DNA from: Caulobacteraceae bacterium
GTDB taxonomy: Bacteria; Pseudomonadota; Alphaproteobacteria; Caulobacterales; Caulobacteraceae
Assembly: GCA_004144935.1 (NCBI GenBank)
Contig: SDZP01000060.1
Coordinates: 1-13,353, forward strand
DNA: 13,353 nt
Reading direction: 5' to 3'
The translations under genes and the position numbers were made by a program. Positions 1 through 6,579 of the stretch are shown here, in pieces (positions within the stretch are counted from its first letter, which is position 1; every line of letters begins with the position of its first letter). The notes below the pieces were generated by a model. It saw only the letters and a program-made list of their open reading frames with translations, had not been told where the DNA came from and did no database searches.

Positions 1-144
1 CGCGACACCGACCGCTTGCGCAGCCTGGTCCGCTCGCTTGAAGCGGTCAGCCCACTAGCCACGGTCGCGCGCGGCTATGCCCTGATCAGTCGCGAGGTCG
101 CCACCCTGGGCGCGGCCTGGCTCGTCCACCGCTATCAGAAGTAG
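1..144 (+). CDS. C-terminal tail of an unidentified protein (partial)
   Basis: The frame is open from the window edge to a TAG at 142-144 and gives 47 residues. It ends only 10 bases before the ACP start, so it is probably the upstream member of the same operon. The stretch ending in SPLATVARGYALI resembles the C-terminal segment of the exonuclease VII large subunit (XseA). However, the final 20 residues do not look like the usual XseA tail, and XseA would be odd next to a polyketide-type ACP. I therefore do not assign a function. It could equally be the last part of an oxidoreductase or transferase of the biosynthetic cluster. Reality of the frame is likely; identity is unknown. Confidence 0.5.
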   Translation, partial: RDTDRLRSLVRSLEAVSPLATVARGYALISREVATLGAAWLVHRYQK

Positions 145-154
145 GGCTTTGCCG

Positions 155-427
155 ATGTCAGACCGCGCGCAAATGATGGCCGACCTGAAGGCGATGATCG
201 TGCGCGAGTGCGACAAGGAAGAGATGGACCCCAGCGAGATCGGCGACGACGAGCGCCTGATCGGCGGCGACCTCGACCTCGACAGCCTCGACGCCCTGCA
301 GATCAGCATGGCCGTCAAGGAACACTACGGCGTGCGCATCGAAGGCGGCCCCGACGCCCGCAAGGCCTTGGCCTCGATCAACGCCCTGGCCGACTTCATC
401 GAGGCCGAGCGCGGCAAGACCCGATGA
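155..427 (+). CDS. Acyl carrier protein (90 aa)
   Basis: This is a small acidic carrier protein that would tether growing acyl chains through a 4'-phosphopantetheine arm. The attachment site is visible as Ser44 in the context DLDLDSLDAL, the normal DSL motif at the start of helix II. Length (90 aa) and the predicted all-helical layout fit the family. I chose ATG at 155. A TTG two codons upstream (149) is also open, but neither has a strong ribosome binding site and the difference is only two residues. The stop overlaps the next gene (ATGA at 424-427), which points to translational coupling with the ketosynthase. By position it is probably the dedicated carrier of the aryl-polyene/dialkylresorcinol pathway, standing in for an ApeE/ApeF- or DarC-type ACP. 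Which one cannot be told from the sequence alone. Confidence 0.9.
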   Translation: MSDRAQMMADLKAMIVRECDKEEMDPSEIGDDERLIGGDLDLDSLDALQISMAVKEHYGVRIEGGPDARKALASINALADFIEAERGKTR

Positions 428-1569
428 GGCGCGCCTGGTTCCACGGGGCCGGGCTGCACACCACGCTCGGCGCCACCCTGCAAGACAATCTGGACGCCCT
501 GCCCGCAGGCCCGCCACCGCCGGGGACCACCGCCGTGCCGCTGGGCGAAGGGATCGAGCAGGTGCCCAGCATGCTGCTCGCCGGCCTGCCGCTGGCCGAC
601 GTCGAGACCCGCCTGTGGCGCGCCATCGAGCCGGTGATCGAGGCGGCCCTGGCCGCCTCGGACCTGACCCCGGCCCAGCGGGCCCGCACCGTCCTGCTGC
701 TCGGCACCTCCAGCCTGGACATCTCGGTCAGCGAGGCGATCTACGCCCGCGAGCTGAAGGCCGGCGGCGAGGCCCATCCCCTGACCACCAACGCCGCCAT
801 GGGCGGTCTGGCGCGGGCCATCGCCGACCGCTTCGGTCTGCGCGGACCGGACTACACGATCAACACCGCCTGCACCTCCAGCGCCAACGCCCTGATCTAC
901 GCCGACGCCATGATCCGCGATCGCCTGATCGATCACGCCCTCATCGTCGGGCTGGAGATCTTCAACGTCATCACCGCCCTGGGCTTCCAGTCCCTGGCCC
1001 TGCTGGCCCCCAGCGGCATGCGCCCGTTCGACGCCGCCCGCGCCGGGCTGGTGCTGGGCGAGGGGGTCTCGGCCCTGGTGGTCGGGGCGACGCCGGGACC
1101 GTCGGGCTTCCACCTGCGGGGCGGGGCCAACCTCTGCGACACCCACGCCGTCTCGGCCGCCAACCCGGACGGCTCGACCGTGGCGGCGGTCATGCGGCAG
1201 GCCCTCGCCGCCGCCGGGCTCGCGGCCGGCGACATCCTGGCGGTCAAGGCGCACGGCACCGCCAGCCTGCTCAACGACGAGGCGGAAGCGGCCGGCATGC
1301 ACCGGGTGTTCGAGACCATCCCGCCGATGCTGGCCATGAAGCCCTTCATCGGCCACACCTTCGGCGCCTGCGGCCTCAACGAGCTGCTGCTCGTCTGCGG
1401 GGCCATCGAGCGCGGCCGCCTGCCGCCGCTTCCGGGCATCAGCGCCGAGCCGGGCGACCTTGGCCTGGCGCTGAACCAGACCTGGGCCCCGGTCGGCCGG
1501 GGGGCCTTCCTGCTCAACTACTTCGGCTTCGGCGGCAACAACACCAGCCTGGTGGTGGCCAATGACTGA
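424..1569 (+). CDS. Beta-ketoacyl-ACP synthase, FabB/FabF type (381 aa)
   Basis: This is a decarboxylating condensing enzyme expected to elongate ACP-bound acyl chains with malonyl-ACP. The full Cys-His-His triad is visible: Cys150 in NTACTSS, His277 in KAHGTAS and His311 in FIGHTFGACG. Lys306 and a C-terminal GFGGNN loop (368-373) are also present. The size is close to other KAS I/II proteins. The open frame extends far upstream (to 208), but the ATG at 424 overlaps the ACP stop by four bases and begins the ketosynthase fold, so I place the start there. It overlaps the degenerate ketosynthase downstream by eight bases. That pairing of a complete KS with a truncated partner is the arrangement of KS/CLF heterodimers, including ApeO/ApeC of aryl polyene clusters. 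It most likely builds the polyene or acyl chain. A role in housekeeping fatty acid synthesis is less likely given the neighbours. Confidence 0.88.
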   Translation: MRRAWFHGAGLHTTLGATLQDNLDALPAGPPPPGTTAVPLGEGIEQVPSMLLAGLPLADVETRLWRAIEPVIEAALAASDLTPAQRARTVLLLGTSSLDISVSEAIYARELKAGGEAHPLTTNAAMGGLARAIADRFGLRGPDYTINTACTSSANALIYADAMIRDRLIDHALIVGLEIFNVITALGFQSLALLAPSGMRPFDAARAGLVLGEGVSALVVGATPGPSGFHLRGGANLCDTHAVSAANPDGSTVAAVMRQALAAAGLAAGDILAVKAHGTASLLNDEAEAAGMHRVFETIPPMLAMKPFIGHTFGACGLNELLLVCGAIERGRLPPLPGISAEPGDLGLALNQTWAPVGRGAFLLNYFGFGGNNTSLVVAND

Positions 1570-2410
1570 GGCCCGCATCGCCGCTGTCGGCGACTACGTG
1601 AGCGAGGAGGGCGGCGACCTCACCGACCTCAAGCCCATCGTCAAGGCCACCCTCGGCCAGCCGGTGCGCCGCATCGGCCGCTTCATCTCCCTGGCCCTGA
1701 TCGGCGCCGGCCGCTGCCTGGCCGGCCAGACGCCGCCGCCCGACACCGCCGTCTACTTCACCACCGGCAGCGGCGACTTCGAGGTCACCGTCGAGGTCAT
1801 GGAGCACCTGTTCCGCGACGGCTTCCCGCCAAAGCCGCTCAGCTTCATCAACACCGTCAGCAACGCCGCCTGCTTCTATGTCGCCAAGTCTTTCGGGCTT
1901 TCGGGTCGCTCGACCTGCCTGGGCGCCCGCGCTTTCGGCTTCGAGACCGCCCTGCAGCTGGCCCTGCTCGACCTGAAGATGGGGACGGTGACATCGGCCC
2001 TCATCGGCTCGGCCGACATCGTGCTTCAGCCGCTCGCCATTCATCGCCAGCGCCTGAACCAGGCCCCGGACGCCCCGATCGGCGAAGGCGCCCACTGGCT
2101 GTGGCTGACGGCGGACGGGGAGGGGGCGCGGGCTGCGGACTGCCGCTTCTTCGCCAGCCGTGAGGAGCTGATGGCCTGGATCGCCGCCTTCGATCCGGCG
2201 ACCACGGTCTTGGGCCTCGGCGAGGGCCTGGACGGCGACCGTTTCGGCCTGACCCGCACCTTCGACTACCGCGCCGGCCGCCCCTACTACGACAGCCGCA
2301 CCGCCGCCGCCCCGTCGGCCTTTCTGGCGCATGCGAAAGCGGGCGAGACGATGCTGCATGCGTCCACGGACGGCGCCGGCCGCTACGCCGCGTTCACGGT
2401 CGCCGCCTGA
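1562..2410 (+). CDS. Degenerate ketosynthase-like protein, probable chain length factor (282 aa)
   Basis: This protein keeps the N-terminal half of the thiolase-fold ketosynthase but is about 100 residues shorter than an active enzyme. Aligning it by eye to the preceding KS places the nucleophile elbow near residues 117-126 (STCLGARAFG). Counting back from the shared ALIxG strand puts Arg123 where Cys150 of the partner lies; Cys119 is four residues off. No HGT-type histidine motif and no second GH motif are found. A loss of catalysis with retained dimer interface is typical of chain length factors such as ApeC (Ketoacyl-synt_2-like proteins). I infer that it pairs with the product of 424-1569 and shapes chain length. 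The ATG at 1562 lies inside the upstream gene, whose TGA is at 1567-1569. An independent catalytic role is possible only if Cys119 is the true nucleophile. Confidence 0.75.
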   Translation: MTEARIAAVGDYVSEEGGDLTDLKPIVKATLGQPVRRIGRFISLALIGAGRCLAGQTPPPDTAVYFTTGSGDFEVTVEVMEHLFRDGFPPKPLSFINTVSNAACFYVAKSFGLSGRSTCLGARAFGFETALQLALLDLKMGTVTSALIGSADIVLQPLAIHRQRLNQAPDAPIGEGAHWLWLTADGEGARAADCRFFASREELMAWIAAFDPATTVLGLGEGLDGDRFGLTRTFDYRAGRPYYDSRTAAAPSAFLAHAKAGETMLHASTDGAGRYAAFTVAA

Positions 2411-2414
2411 TCGA

Positions 2415-2589
2415 CCCTTCTCCCGCTTGTCGGGAGAAGGTGGCCCCGAAGGGGTCGGATGAGGGCAGAGCGAGCGGAAAGAGGTTGGCGGACCAAACGA
2501 GCCACAACGCGCGAGCCTTGACGGGCTGGCGCTGCCCTCATCCGTCAGCCCTGCGGGCTGCCACCTTCTCCCGGCAAGCGGGAGAAGGG
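2415..2589. repeat. Large inverted repeat with nested hairpins between converging genes
   Basis: Two arms (2415-2468 and 2532-2589) are imperfect reverse complements of each other. Each also contains its own perfect 10-bp stem: CCTTCTCCCG at 2416-2425 pairs with CGGGAGAAGG at 2431-2440 (loop CTTGT), and 2564-2573 pairs with 2579-2588 (loop GCAAG). The outer parts of the arms share a GGATGAGGGCAG block. The element fills nearly the whole 183-base gap between the stop of the CLF-like gene and the stop of the BtrH-like gene. Similar hairpin-plus-GATGAGGG units are common extragenic palindromes in alphaproteobacterial genomes (recalled, not searched). No T-tract follows the stems, so a classical terminator is not shown. 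The position between converging operons still suggests that it could end or insulate both transcripts. Confidence 0.85.
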
Positions 2590-2593
2590 AAAC

Positions 2594-3583
2594 TCAGATT
2601 CCCTTCAGCCCCTGCCACATCGCCAGCTCCTTGTCGGCGATGCGGTTCAGGATCGCGTCCAGCTCCTCCACATCGAGCTTCTGCCGCCCCCGGGCCATCT
2701 TGGTCGCCACCAGGGCGAACCGCCGCCACTCGTCGCCGGCGTCGGTCAGGGCCGTCGAGGCCTCCTTCAGCCGGTCGTTGCCGAGGATCTTGCCGGTCTC
2801 CTGCAGGAAGCTGGCATAGAGGAAGCGGAACCCCGCCCCGCCCGTGCCGATCTCTTCCTGCATGCGCACGATGTGGCCCAGGTACTGCGGCAGCTTCGTC
2901 TCCGCGTCGGCTCCGGCCGCCACCCTGGCGATGTTCTTGCCGAGGAACCGGATGCCCTTGACCCCGATGATCGGCAGCGGCGCTCCGACCATGATCCGCC
3001 GGTTCATCCGCACCGCCTTGGGCACGGCGGTGGCGTAGTCGATCTCGCCCGGCGTGCCTTCCGGGTAGTACATCATCCCCTTGGCCGCCATCGCCCCCTT
3101 GGCGAACCGCGCCTTCTGCAGCGAGGCCGAATCACAGCGCACCGTCTGTTCGAAGATCGGGTCGCTGATCAGGTAGTCGTCGCCGTCCCGCCCAAAGACC
3201 ACCAGGTTATGGGCGTTGAAGTGGAAGCGCATGTCTTCCGGAAAATAGGGCAGCCAGTAGACGCAGGTCTGCAGCCCCACCGCATGGCCCTTGTCCAGCT
3301 GCGCATCGAGCGCCGCCTTGCCGGCGGCCGGATCACTGAACGTCTGCCGCTTCCAGTGCATGCCCAGCTGTTTGGCCACGCCCTTGATGATGTGGCCGGG
3401 CGGCATGCGGTAGGCGATCAGCGGCATGCCGGCCATCTTGATCATCGGCATGTAGGCGAAGGTCAGGGCCGAGCTCAGGCCAAAGGCCATCGGCTCGTTC
3501 ATGGCCAGGCCGCCGTGGCTGACCATGTTGGCGACCACGCCGCTTTCGCAGTGGGCCGACTGGCGGTGGGCGAAGTCGGTCAT
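2594..3583 (-). CDS. BtrH N-terminal-domain-like acyltransferase/cysteine peptidase-fold protein (329 aa)
   Basis: The N-terminus shows the BtrH-type motif HCESG (Cys12) followed by a conserved NxxxHxG...NExMxFGL block. His125 in NAHNLVVFG and Asp141 in LISDP complete a plausible Cys-His-Asp triad of a papain-like fold. In butirosin biosynthesis, BtrH moves an acyl group from an ACP onto an amine (established). Here the substrate is unknown; a carrier-bound acyl chain from the same cluster is my inference. The C-terminal half (about 200-329) is helical and contains no motif I recognise. The frame opens with TTG at 3589, overlapping the preceding stop. I prefer ATG at 3583, two codons later, which lies two bases after that stop. 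It is the last gene of the darA operon. Proteins of this family also occur, as far as I recall, in flexirubin/DAR clusters of Bacteroidetes. Confidence 0.78.
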   Translation of the reverse strand: MTDFAHRQSAHCESGVVANMVSHGGLAMNEPMAFGLSSALTFAYMPMIKMAGMPLIAYRMPPGHIIKGVAKQLGMHWKRQTFSDPAAGKAALDAQLDKGHAVGLQTCVYWLPYFPEDMRFHFNAHNLVVFGRDGDDYLISDPIFEQTVRCDSASLQKARFAKGAMAAKGMMYYPEGTPGEIDYATAVPKAVRMNRRIMVGAPLPIIGVKGIRFLGKNIARVAAGADAETKLPQYLGHIVRMQEEIGTGGAGFRFLYASFLQETGKILGNDRLKEASTALTDAGDEWRRFALVATKMARGRQKLDVEELDAILNRIADKELAMWQGLKGI

Positions 3584-3585
3584 TC

Positions 3586-3987
3586 TCAAGCGTCCGGCAG
3601 CGTGCGCAGTTTGTGGAGGGGAAGATCCATGACCTCGGCGTAGCGGGCGAGAACCTTTTCAGAGAGGCCGGCGAAGATCCTGGGCTGGAAATGACGGTTC
3701 ACCCGCCAGGCCCACAGGCCGGTGGTGGCCGCCAGCGTCGCCGGCTCCATCCGCCGCTCGTACATCCAGTAGACCAGCGGGCTGACTTTTCCGGCCCGGG
3801 CGTCGGCCAGCGCTTCGTCGCGCAGCCGGTTGAGTTCGTCGACCGCCTGGACGGTGGCGAAGGTCTCGGGTTCCCAGCCAGCCGAATTGACCTCGGTGTA
3901 GTCGCCGCTGTCGTCGACCGCGTACAGCAGCTTCTTGGTGCCCCCGTAGGTGCGCGCCGTCTCCTGCGGGACCTCGTCCTTCTTCAT
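3586..3987 (-). CDS. Conserved-looking small protein with HTH-like C-terminus (133 aa)
   Basis: I do not recognise an established family name. The start is fixed by an ATG at 3987-3985 sharing one base with the darB stop (TGATG), and its own TGA ends two bases before the BtrH-like ATG. Such tight packing implies coupled translation in fixed ratio with its neighbours. Residues 1-60 are polar and start with KK; 40-66 is probably helical. The tail from about 78 to 130 reads like an XRE-type helix-turn-helix: a hydrophobic pattern around LAATTGLWAWRVNRHF (85-100) followed by LSEKVLARYAEVMDLPLHKL. No signal peptide, membrane segment or catalytic motif is visible. It could be a local regulator or, since it is embedded between enzyme genes, a structural or chaperone-like partner of DarB or the BtrH-like protein. 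Existence is well supported; role is open. Confidence 0.75.
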   Translation of the reverse strand: MKKDEVPQETARTYGGTKKLLYAVDDSGDYTEVNSAGWEPETFATVQAVDELNRLRDEALADARAGKVSPLVYWMYERRMEPATLAATTGLWAWRVNRHFQPRIFAGLSEKVLARYAEVMDLPLHKLRTLPDA

Positions 3988-5135
3988 CAAGCCACCGTCA
4001 GGTGCATGAACCCGCTGGAGAACCGCCCGCTTTCCGGGATCCAGCACAGCAGGCGCTGCCCAGGCTCCAGGTCGCCGCTCTGGGCCAGTTCGTCGATCAT
4101 GATGAACATCGACGCCGCCCCGGTATTGCCCCGCGTCGTCAGGTTGGTGAACCAGCGGTCCTGCGGCACGTCGAAGCCGGCCACCTGCATGCCGGCATGC
4201 ACCTTGTCGCGGAAGTATTCGCTCGAATAGTGCGGCAGGAACCAGTCGATGTCGTCGGCCCGCAGCTGGTACTTCTGGACGATGCCCGGCAGCGGCTTTT
4301 CGACCGTGTAGTGGATGACGTTCTCGTTCAGCAGCCGCACGTCCTGCTTGATCGACATCACCGAGTCGTTTTCCCGCTCCCTGGGGCTCATCGCCGACCA
4401 GCCGGTGATCGTGCCGTCGGCGTTCTTGCTGGCGCCGGCATACATGCAGGTCTCCATGTCGCCGGCGTAGGAGAAGGTCTCGATCCAGTCGATGCGCAGG
4501 TTGGTCGCCCCCTCCCGGGGCTTGTCCTGCAGCAAAAAGGCGCCGGCCCCGTCGCTGAGCATCCAGCGCAGGAAGTCCTTCTCGAAGGCGATCTCCGGGC
4601 TCTTCTCCAGGTCCTCGATCTTCGAATCGATCTCGGCGCTGAAGTTGCCGGCGCTGAGCACCGGCGAGGGACAGTCCGAGCCGGTGGCGACGGCGGTGTT
4701 GTGCAGGCCGCCGGCGACGGTGACGAAGGCGTACTTCAGGGCCGTGATGCCCGACAGGCAGACGCCGCTGGTGGCGATCACCTCACAGGCCGGCAGGCCC
4801 AGCTCGCCCTGCACCATGGCCGCGTGGTTAGGCATCACCTGGTCGGGGATGGAGGTGCCGCAGGCCAGGATGTCGACGGCGGGCAGGCCGACCGCCTGGT
4901 CCAGCTGGCGGACAGCGGCGGCGGTCAGCTGGGCGTTGTTGTGCGTCGCCTTGCCGGTCGCCGGGTCGATGGCATAGTGGCGGCTCTTGATGCCATTGCT
5001 GCGCAGGATGGTGCGGCGGGCCCGGCTGGGCCGCCCCCCGGCCTGGCCCAGCACCGATTCCATCTCGTCGTTGAGGACCGGTTCGCCTGGCAGGAAGCTG
5101 GCCGTGCCGGTGATGTAGACGCTGCGGATGGTCAT
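3987..5135 (-). CDS. darB: DarB-type beta-ketoacyl synthase III (382 aa)
   Basis: This is a FabH/thiolase-superfamily condensing enzyme. The catalytic triad can be read directly: Cys126 in SGVCLSG, His302 in WFLPHYSS and Asn337 in LTTRGNTGAAS. At 382 residues it is longer than housekeeping FabH (about 320 aa), with extra sequence around 165-190 and 225-285. In dialkylresorcinol biosynthesis DarB condenses two beta-ketoacyl-type chains to a cyclohexanedione precursor (established for the family). The ATG at 5135 lies one base after the darA stop, and its own stop overlaps the next start. A flavodoxin-like DarA immediately upstream makes the DarB assignment much more likely than a primer-type FabH. 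No gene for housekeeping fatty acid or phospholipid synthesis lies close by. Confidence 0.82.
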   Translation of the reverse strand: MTIRSVYITGTASFLPGEPVLNDEMESVLGQAGGRPSRARRTILRSNGIKSRHYAIDPATGKATHNNAQLTAAAVRQLDQAVGLPAVDILACGTSIPDQVMPNHAAMVQGELGLPACEVIATSGVCLSGITALKYAFVTVAGGLHNTAVATGSDCPSPVLSAGNFSAEIDSKIEDLEKSPEIAFEKDFLRWMLSDGAGAFLLQDKPREGATNLRIDWIETFSYAGDMETCMYAGASKNADGTITGWSAMSPRERENDSVMSIKQDVRLLNENVIHYTVEKPLPGIVQKYQLRADDIDWFLPHYSSEYFRDKVHAGMQVAGFDVPQDRWFTNLTTRGNTGAASMFIMIDELAQSGDLEPGQRLLCWIPESGRFSSGFMHLTVA

Positions 5136-5136
5136 C

Positions 5137-6084
5137 TCAGGCGGCTCCGACCGATGCGCGGCCTTCGCCCGACGGCGCGGCGTAATAGGCCCGCTGGCGG
5201 GCGATGCTGGCCTTGGCCAGCGGCTTGATCAGGCTCTTGATGATGGCCAGCAGCGGCACCACCGTGACGATCAGGGTGAACAGGAAGGCGACATAGATCA
5301 CCAGCACCACGCTGCGCAGCGGGCTGCCGGGCTTGCCGCAGGCGCGCAGCAGCCGGCCCCAGATCAGGAAACTCTTGCGGGCCACTTTTTCCGAACTCAT
5401 CAGCCCCTCGAAGATCGACACCGCCCCAAGGTCGTTCAGCATCGGCGTGGTGTCGCCCCGCGAACGGGTGGGCAGTTTCGCGGCGATGGCCCGGCCGAAC
5501 CGGGCGCAGCCGGAGATGTCGTCCTGGCTGACCCCGGCCTCCGGCACCACGCCGCCAAGGAAGGGGCCCTTCCTGCCGGTCAGCATCCAGGCCGGGGTGG
5601 AGATGAAGGTGAAGGCGCTGTGGGCGCTGTCGGTCAGCACCACATTGTCGATCAGGTGGGCGCCGAGGGCGTTCAGCTGCTCCTTCATCCGCTCCTGGGC
5701 CGACAGCCACATGTTGCGGCAGCCGATGACCGTGATCACCGGCTTGCCGGCCAGCAGGACCTTGGCTTCCGGGCTCTGCAGGAAGGCGGTGATCGGCTTC
5801 GACGGCGACAGGAACCAGACCGAATAGCCGAGGATCACCAGGTCGAAATCGGTATCGGCCGGCATTGCCGGCGGCTTGATCGGGTCTACATCCTCATAGA
5901 CCGTCTCGGGGAAGGTGTTGAAGAAGAAGCCCGCGGGCCAGGGAAAAGGGTAGGGCGTCACCGGTTCGATCGGCAGCCAGGTGACCTCGATATCGGGCGC
6001 GGCCTCCAGCGGGGCCACGGTCGAGCGAAGGATGTCGCTCAACTGTCCCGTCTGCGAATAGTGAACGACCAGCACCCGCTTCAT
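5137..6084 (-). CDS. darA: DarA-like flavodoxin-fold aromatase/cyclase of dialkylresorcinol synthesis (315 aa)
   Basis: The N-terminus (MKRVLVVHYSQTGQL) is a flavodoxin-type beta strand and phosphate-binding loop, with Ser10-Gln-Thr-Gly13 expected to hold FMN phosphate. Further features are an LVILGYSVWFLSPSKP segment (82-97) and an ITVIGCRNMW strand (117-126), as in flavodoxin-like oxidoreductases. DarA is the partner of DarB and aromatises the condensed ring to the resorcinol (family knowledge). Unlike small soluble flavodoxins, this one is 315 residues long and has a hydrophobic helix at about 258-282, so it may sit on the inner membrane. The frame is open to 6126, but the ATG at 6084 aligns with the flavodoxin core, and the candidate promoter at 6122-6151 would place transcription start between the two. 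It is the first gene of a four-gene operon. Confidence 0.8.
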   Translation of the reverse strand: MKRVLVVHYSQTGQLSDILRSTVAPLEAAPDIEVTWLPIEPVTPYPFPWPAGFFFNTFPETVYEDVDPIKPPAMPADTDFDLVILGYSVWFLSPSKPITAFLQSPEAKVLLAGKPVITVIGCRNMWLSAQERMKEQLNALGAHLIDNVVLTDSAHSAFTFISTPAWMLTGRKGPFLGGVVPEAGVSQDDISGCARFGRAIAAKLPTRSRGDTTPMLNDLGAVSIFEGLMSSEKVARKSFLIWGRLLRACGKPGSPLRSVVLVIYVAFLFTLIVTVVPLLAIIKSLIKPLAKASIARQRAYYAAPSGEGRASVGAA

Positions 6085-6121
6085 CGATACGCCCCGACTT
6101 CCCCCAAAAGCACTCCCTCGT

Positions 6122-6151
6122 TCCATAGGCGAAACCCCGCCGGTCTGGCAA
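6122..6151 (-). promoter_or_regulatory. Candidate promoter of the darA operon
   Basis: Read on the - strand, TTGCCA (6151-6146) and TATGGA (6127-6122) are separated by 18 bases, a workable though imperfect pair of -35 and -10 boxes. Transcription would begin near 6115, about 30 bases before the darA ATG at 6084. No other pair of comparable quality was found in the 152-base gap. This is inference from weak consensus matches. Confidence 0.3.
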
Positions 6152-6193
6152 CGAAACGCCGAGCGAATTTCGTCGGTTAGCAGAGGGATTCGC

Positions 6194-6207
6194 CGGCCCT
6201 AGGGCCG
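6194..6207. repeat. Perfect 14-bp palindrome upstream of darA
   Basis: CGGCCCTAGGGCCG is fully self-complementary with no loop. It lies between the apeI-like stop (6237) and the candidate darA promoter, about 45 bases upstream of the proposed -35 box. The layout suits a dimeric regulator site, but in such GC-rich DNA a chance palindrome cannot be excluded. Confidence 0.4.
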
Positions 6208-6236
6208 CGGCGCCACATCGTTGTGCGCTGCAGCGA

Positions 6237-6530
6237 TCAGACAGGAGCCAGGCTGAGGCGGCCGTCGACCAGCGGCTCCCCCGCCACGCTGGCCTTGACC
6301 GTGATGCCGTCCGCCTTGGCCTCGCCGAAGCTGACCTGCACTGTCTCGCCGGGCCGCAGCAGCCGCAGGAACTTCATCCGCCGCACCCCCGTGCAGACCC
6401 GGCCCGGATGTGCGCGCGCCAGGGCGTCGATCAGGTGCTCGACCACCACCACGCCCGGCGCGACCGGGTTGCCGGGGAAATGGCCGGGCAGGGCCGGATG
6501 GTCGGGGTTGATCGTGAAGGCGGATGTCAT
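6237..6530 (-). CDS. apeI: ApeI-like 3-hydroxyacyl-ACP dehydratase, hotdog fold (97 aa)
   Basis: This is a short single-hotdog dehydratase. The hallmark DHPALPGHFPGNPVAPG places the catalytic His at residue 17, in the HFPGxPxxPG motif shared by FabZ, FabA and ApeI. Glu31 lies at the start of the central helix, where the acidic partner is expected. At 97 residues it is shorter than FabZ (about 150) and matches the small ApeI form, which in aryl polyene clusters dehydrates long 3-hydroxy polyenoyl-ACP together with ApeP. The ATG at 6530 is the only sensible start. It is divergent from the ApeP-like gene with just 49 bases between, and lies upstream of darA on the same strand with a 152-base gap, so it may be transcribed separately. 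Assignment as a dehydratase is strong, as ApeI moderate. Confidence 0.8.
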   Translation of the reverse strand: MTSAFTINPDHPALPGHFPGNPVAPGVVVVEHLIDALARAHPGRVCTGVRRMKFLRLLRPGETVQVSFGEAKADGITVKASVAGEPLVDGRLSLAPV

Positions 6531-6579
6531 CAGGGTTCGCGGAATCAGTTCTGCAGTCTTTTCACCTGTGACGCCGCCG

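Noticed and set aside
1..144. Calling the first gene xseA
   Set aside because: Only about 15 residues resemble the exonuclease VII large subunit and the tail does not fit, so the name would be unsafe.
325..1578. Long open frames antisense to the ketosynthase and, similarly, to most other genes (for example 2873-3643 +, 4002-5228 +, 9254-10684 -, 11972-13252 -)
   Set aside because: They mirror strongly supported enzymes, have low-complexity Arg/Gly/Ala-rich or Gly/Asp/Val-rich translations and show no domain motif. They arise from the high GC content.
2415..2589. CRISPR array or classical rho-independent terminator
   Set aside because: Only two arms in inverted orientation without regular spacers, and no T-tract follows either stem.
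2440..2961. An open frame crossing the inverted repeat on the + strand
   Set aside because: It starts inside the repeat and then runs antisense through the BtrH-like gene; the product is Pro/Arg/Ser-rich noise.
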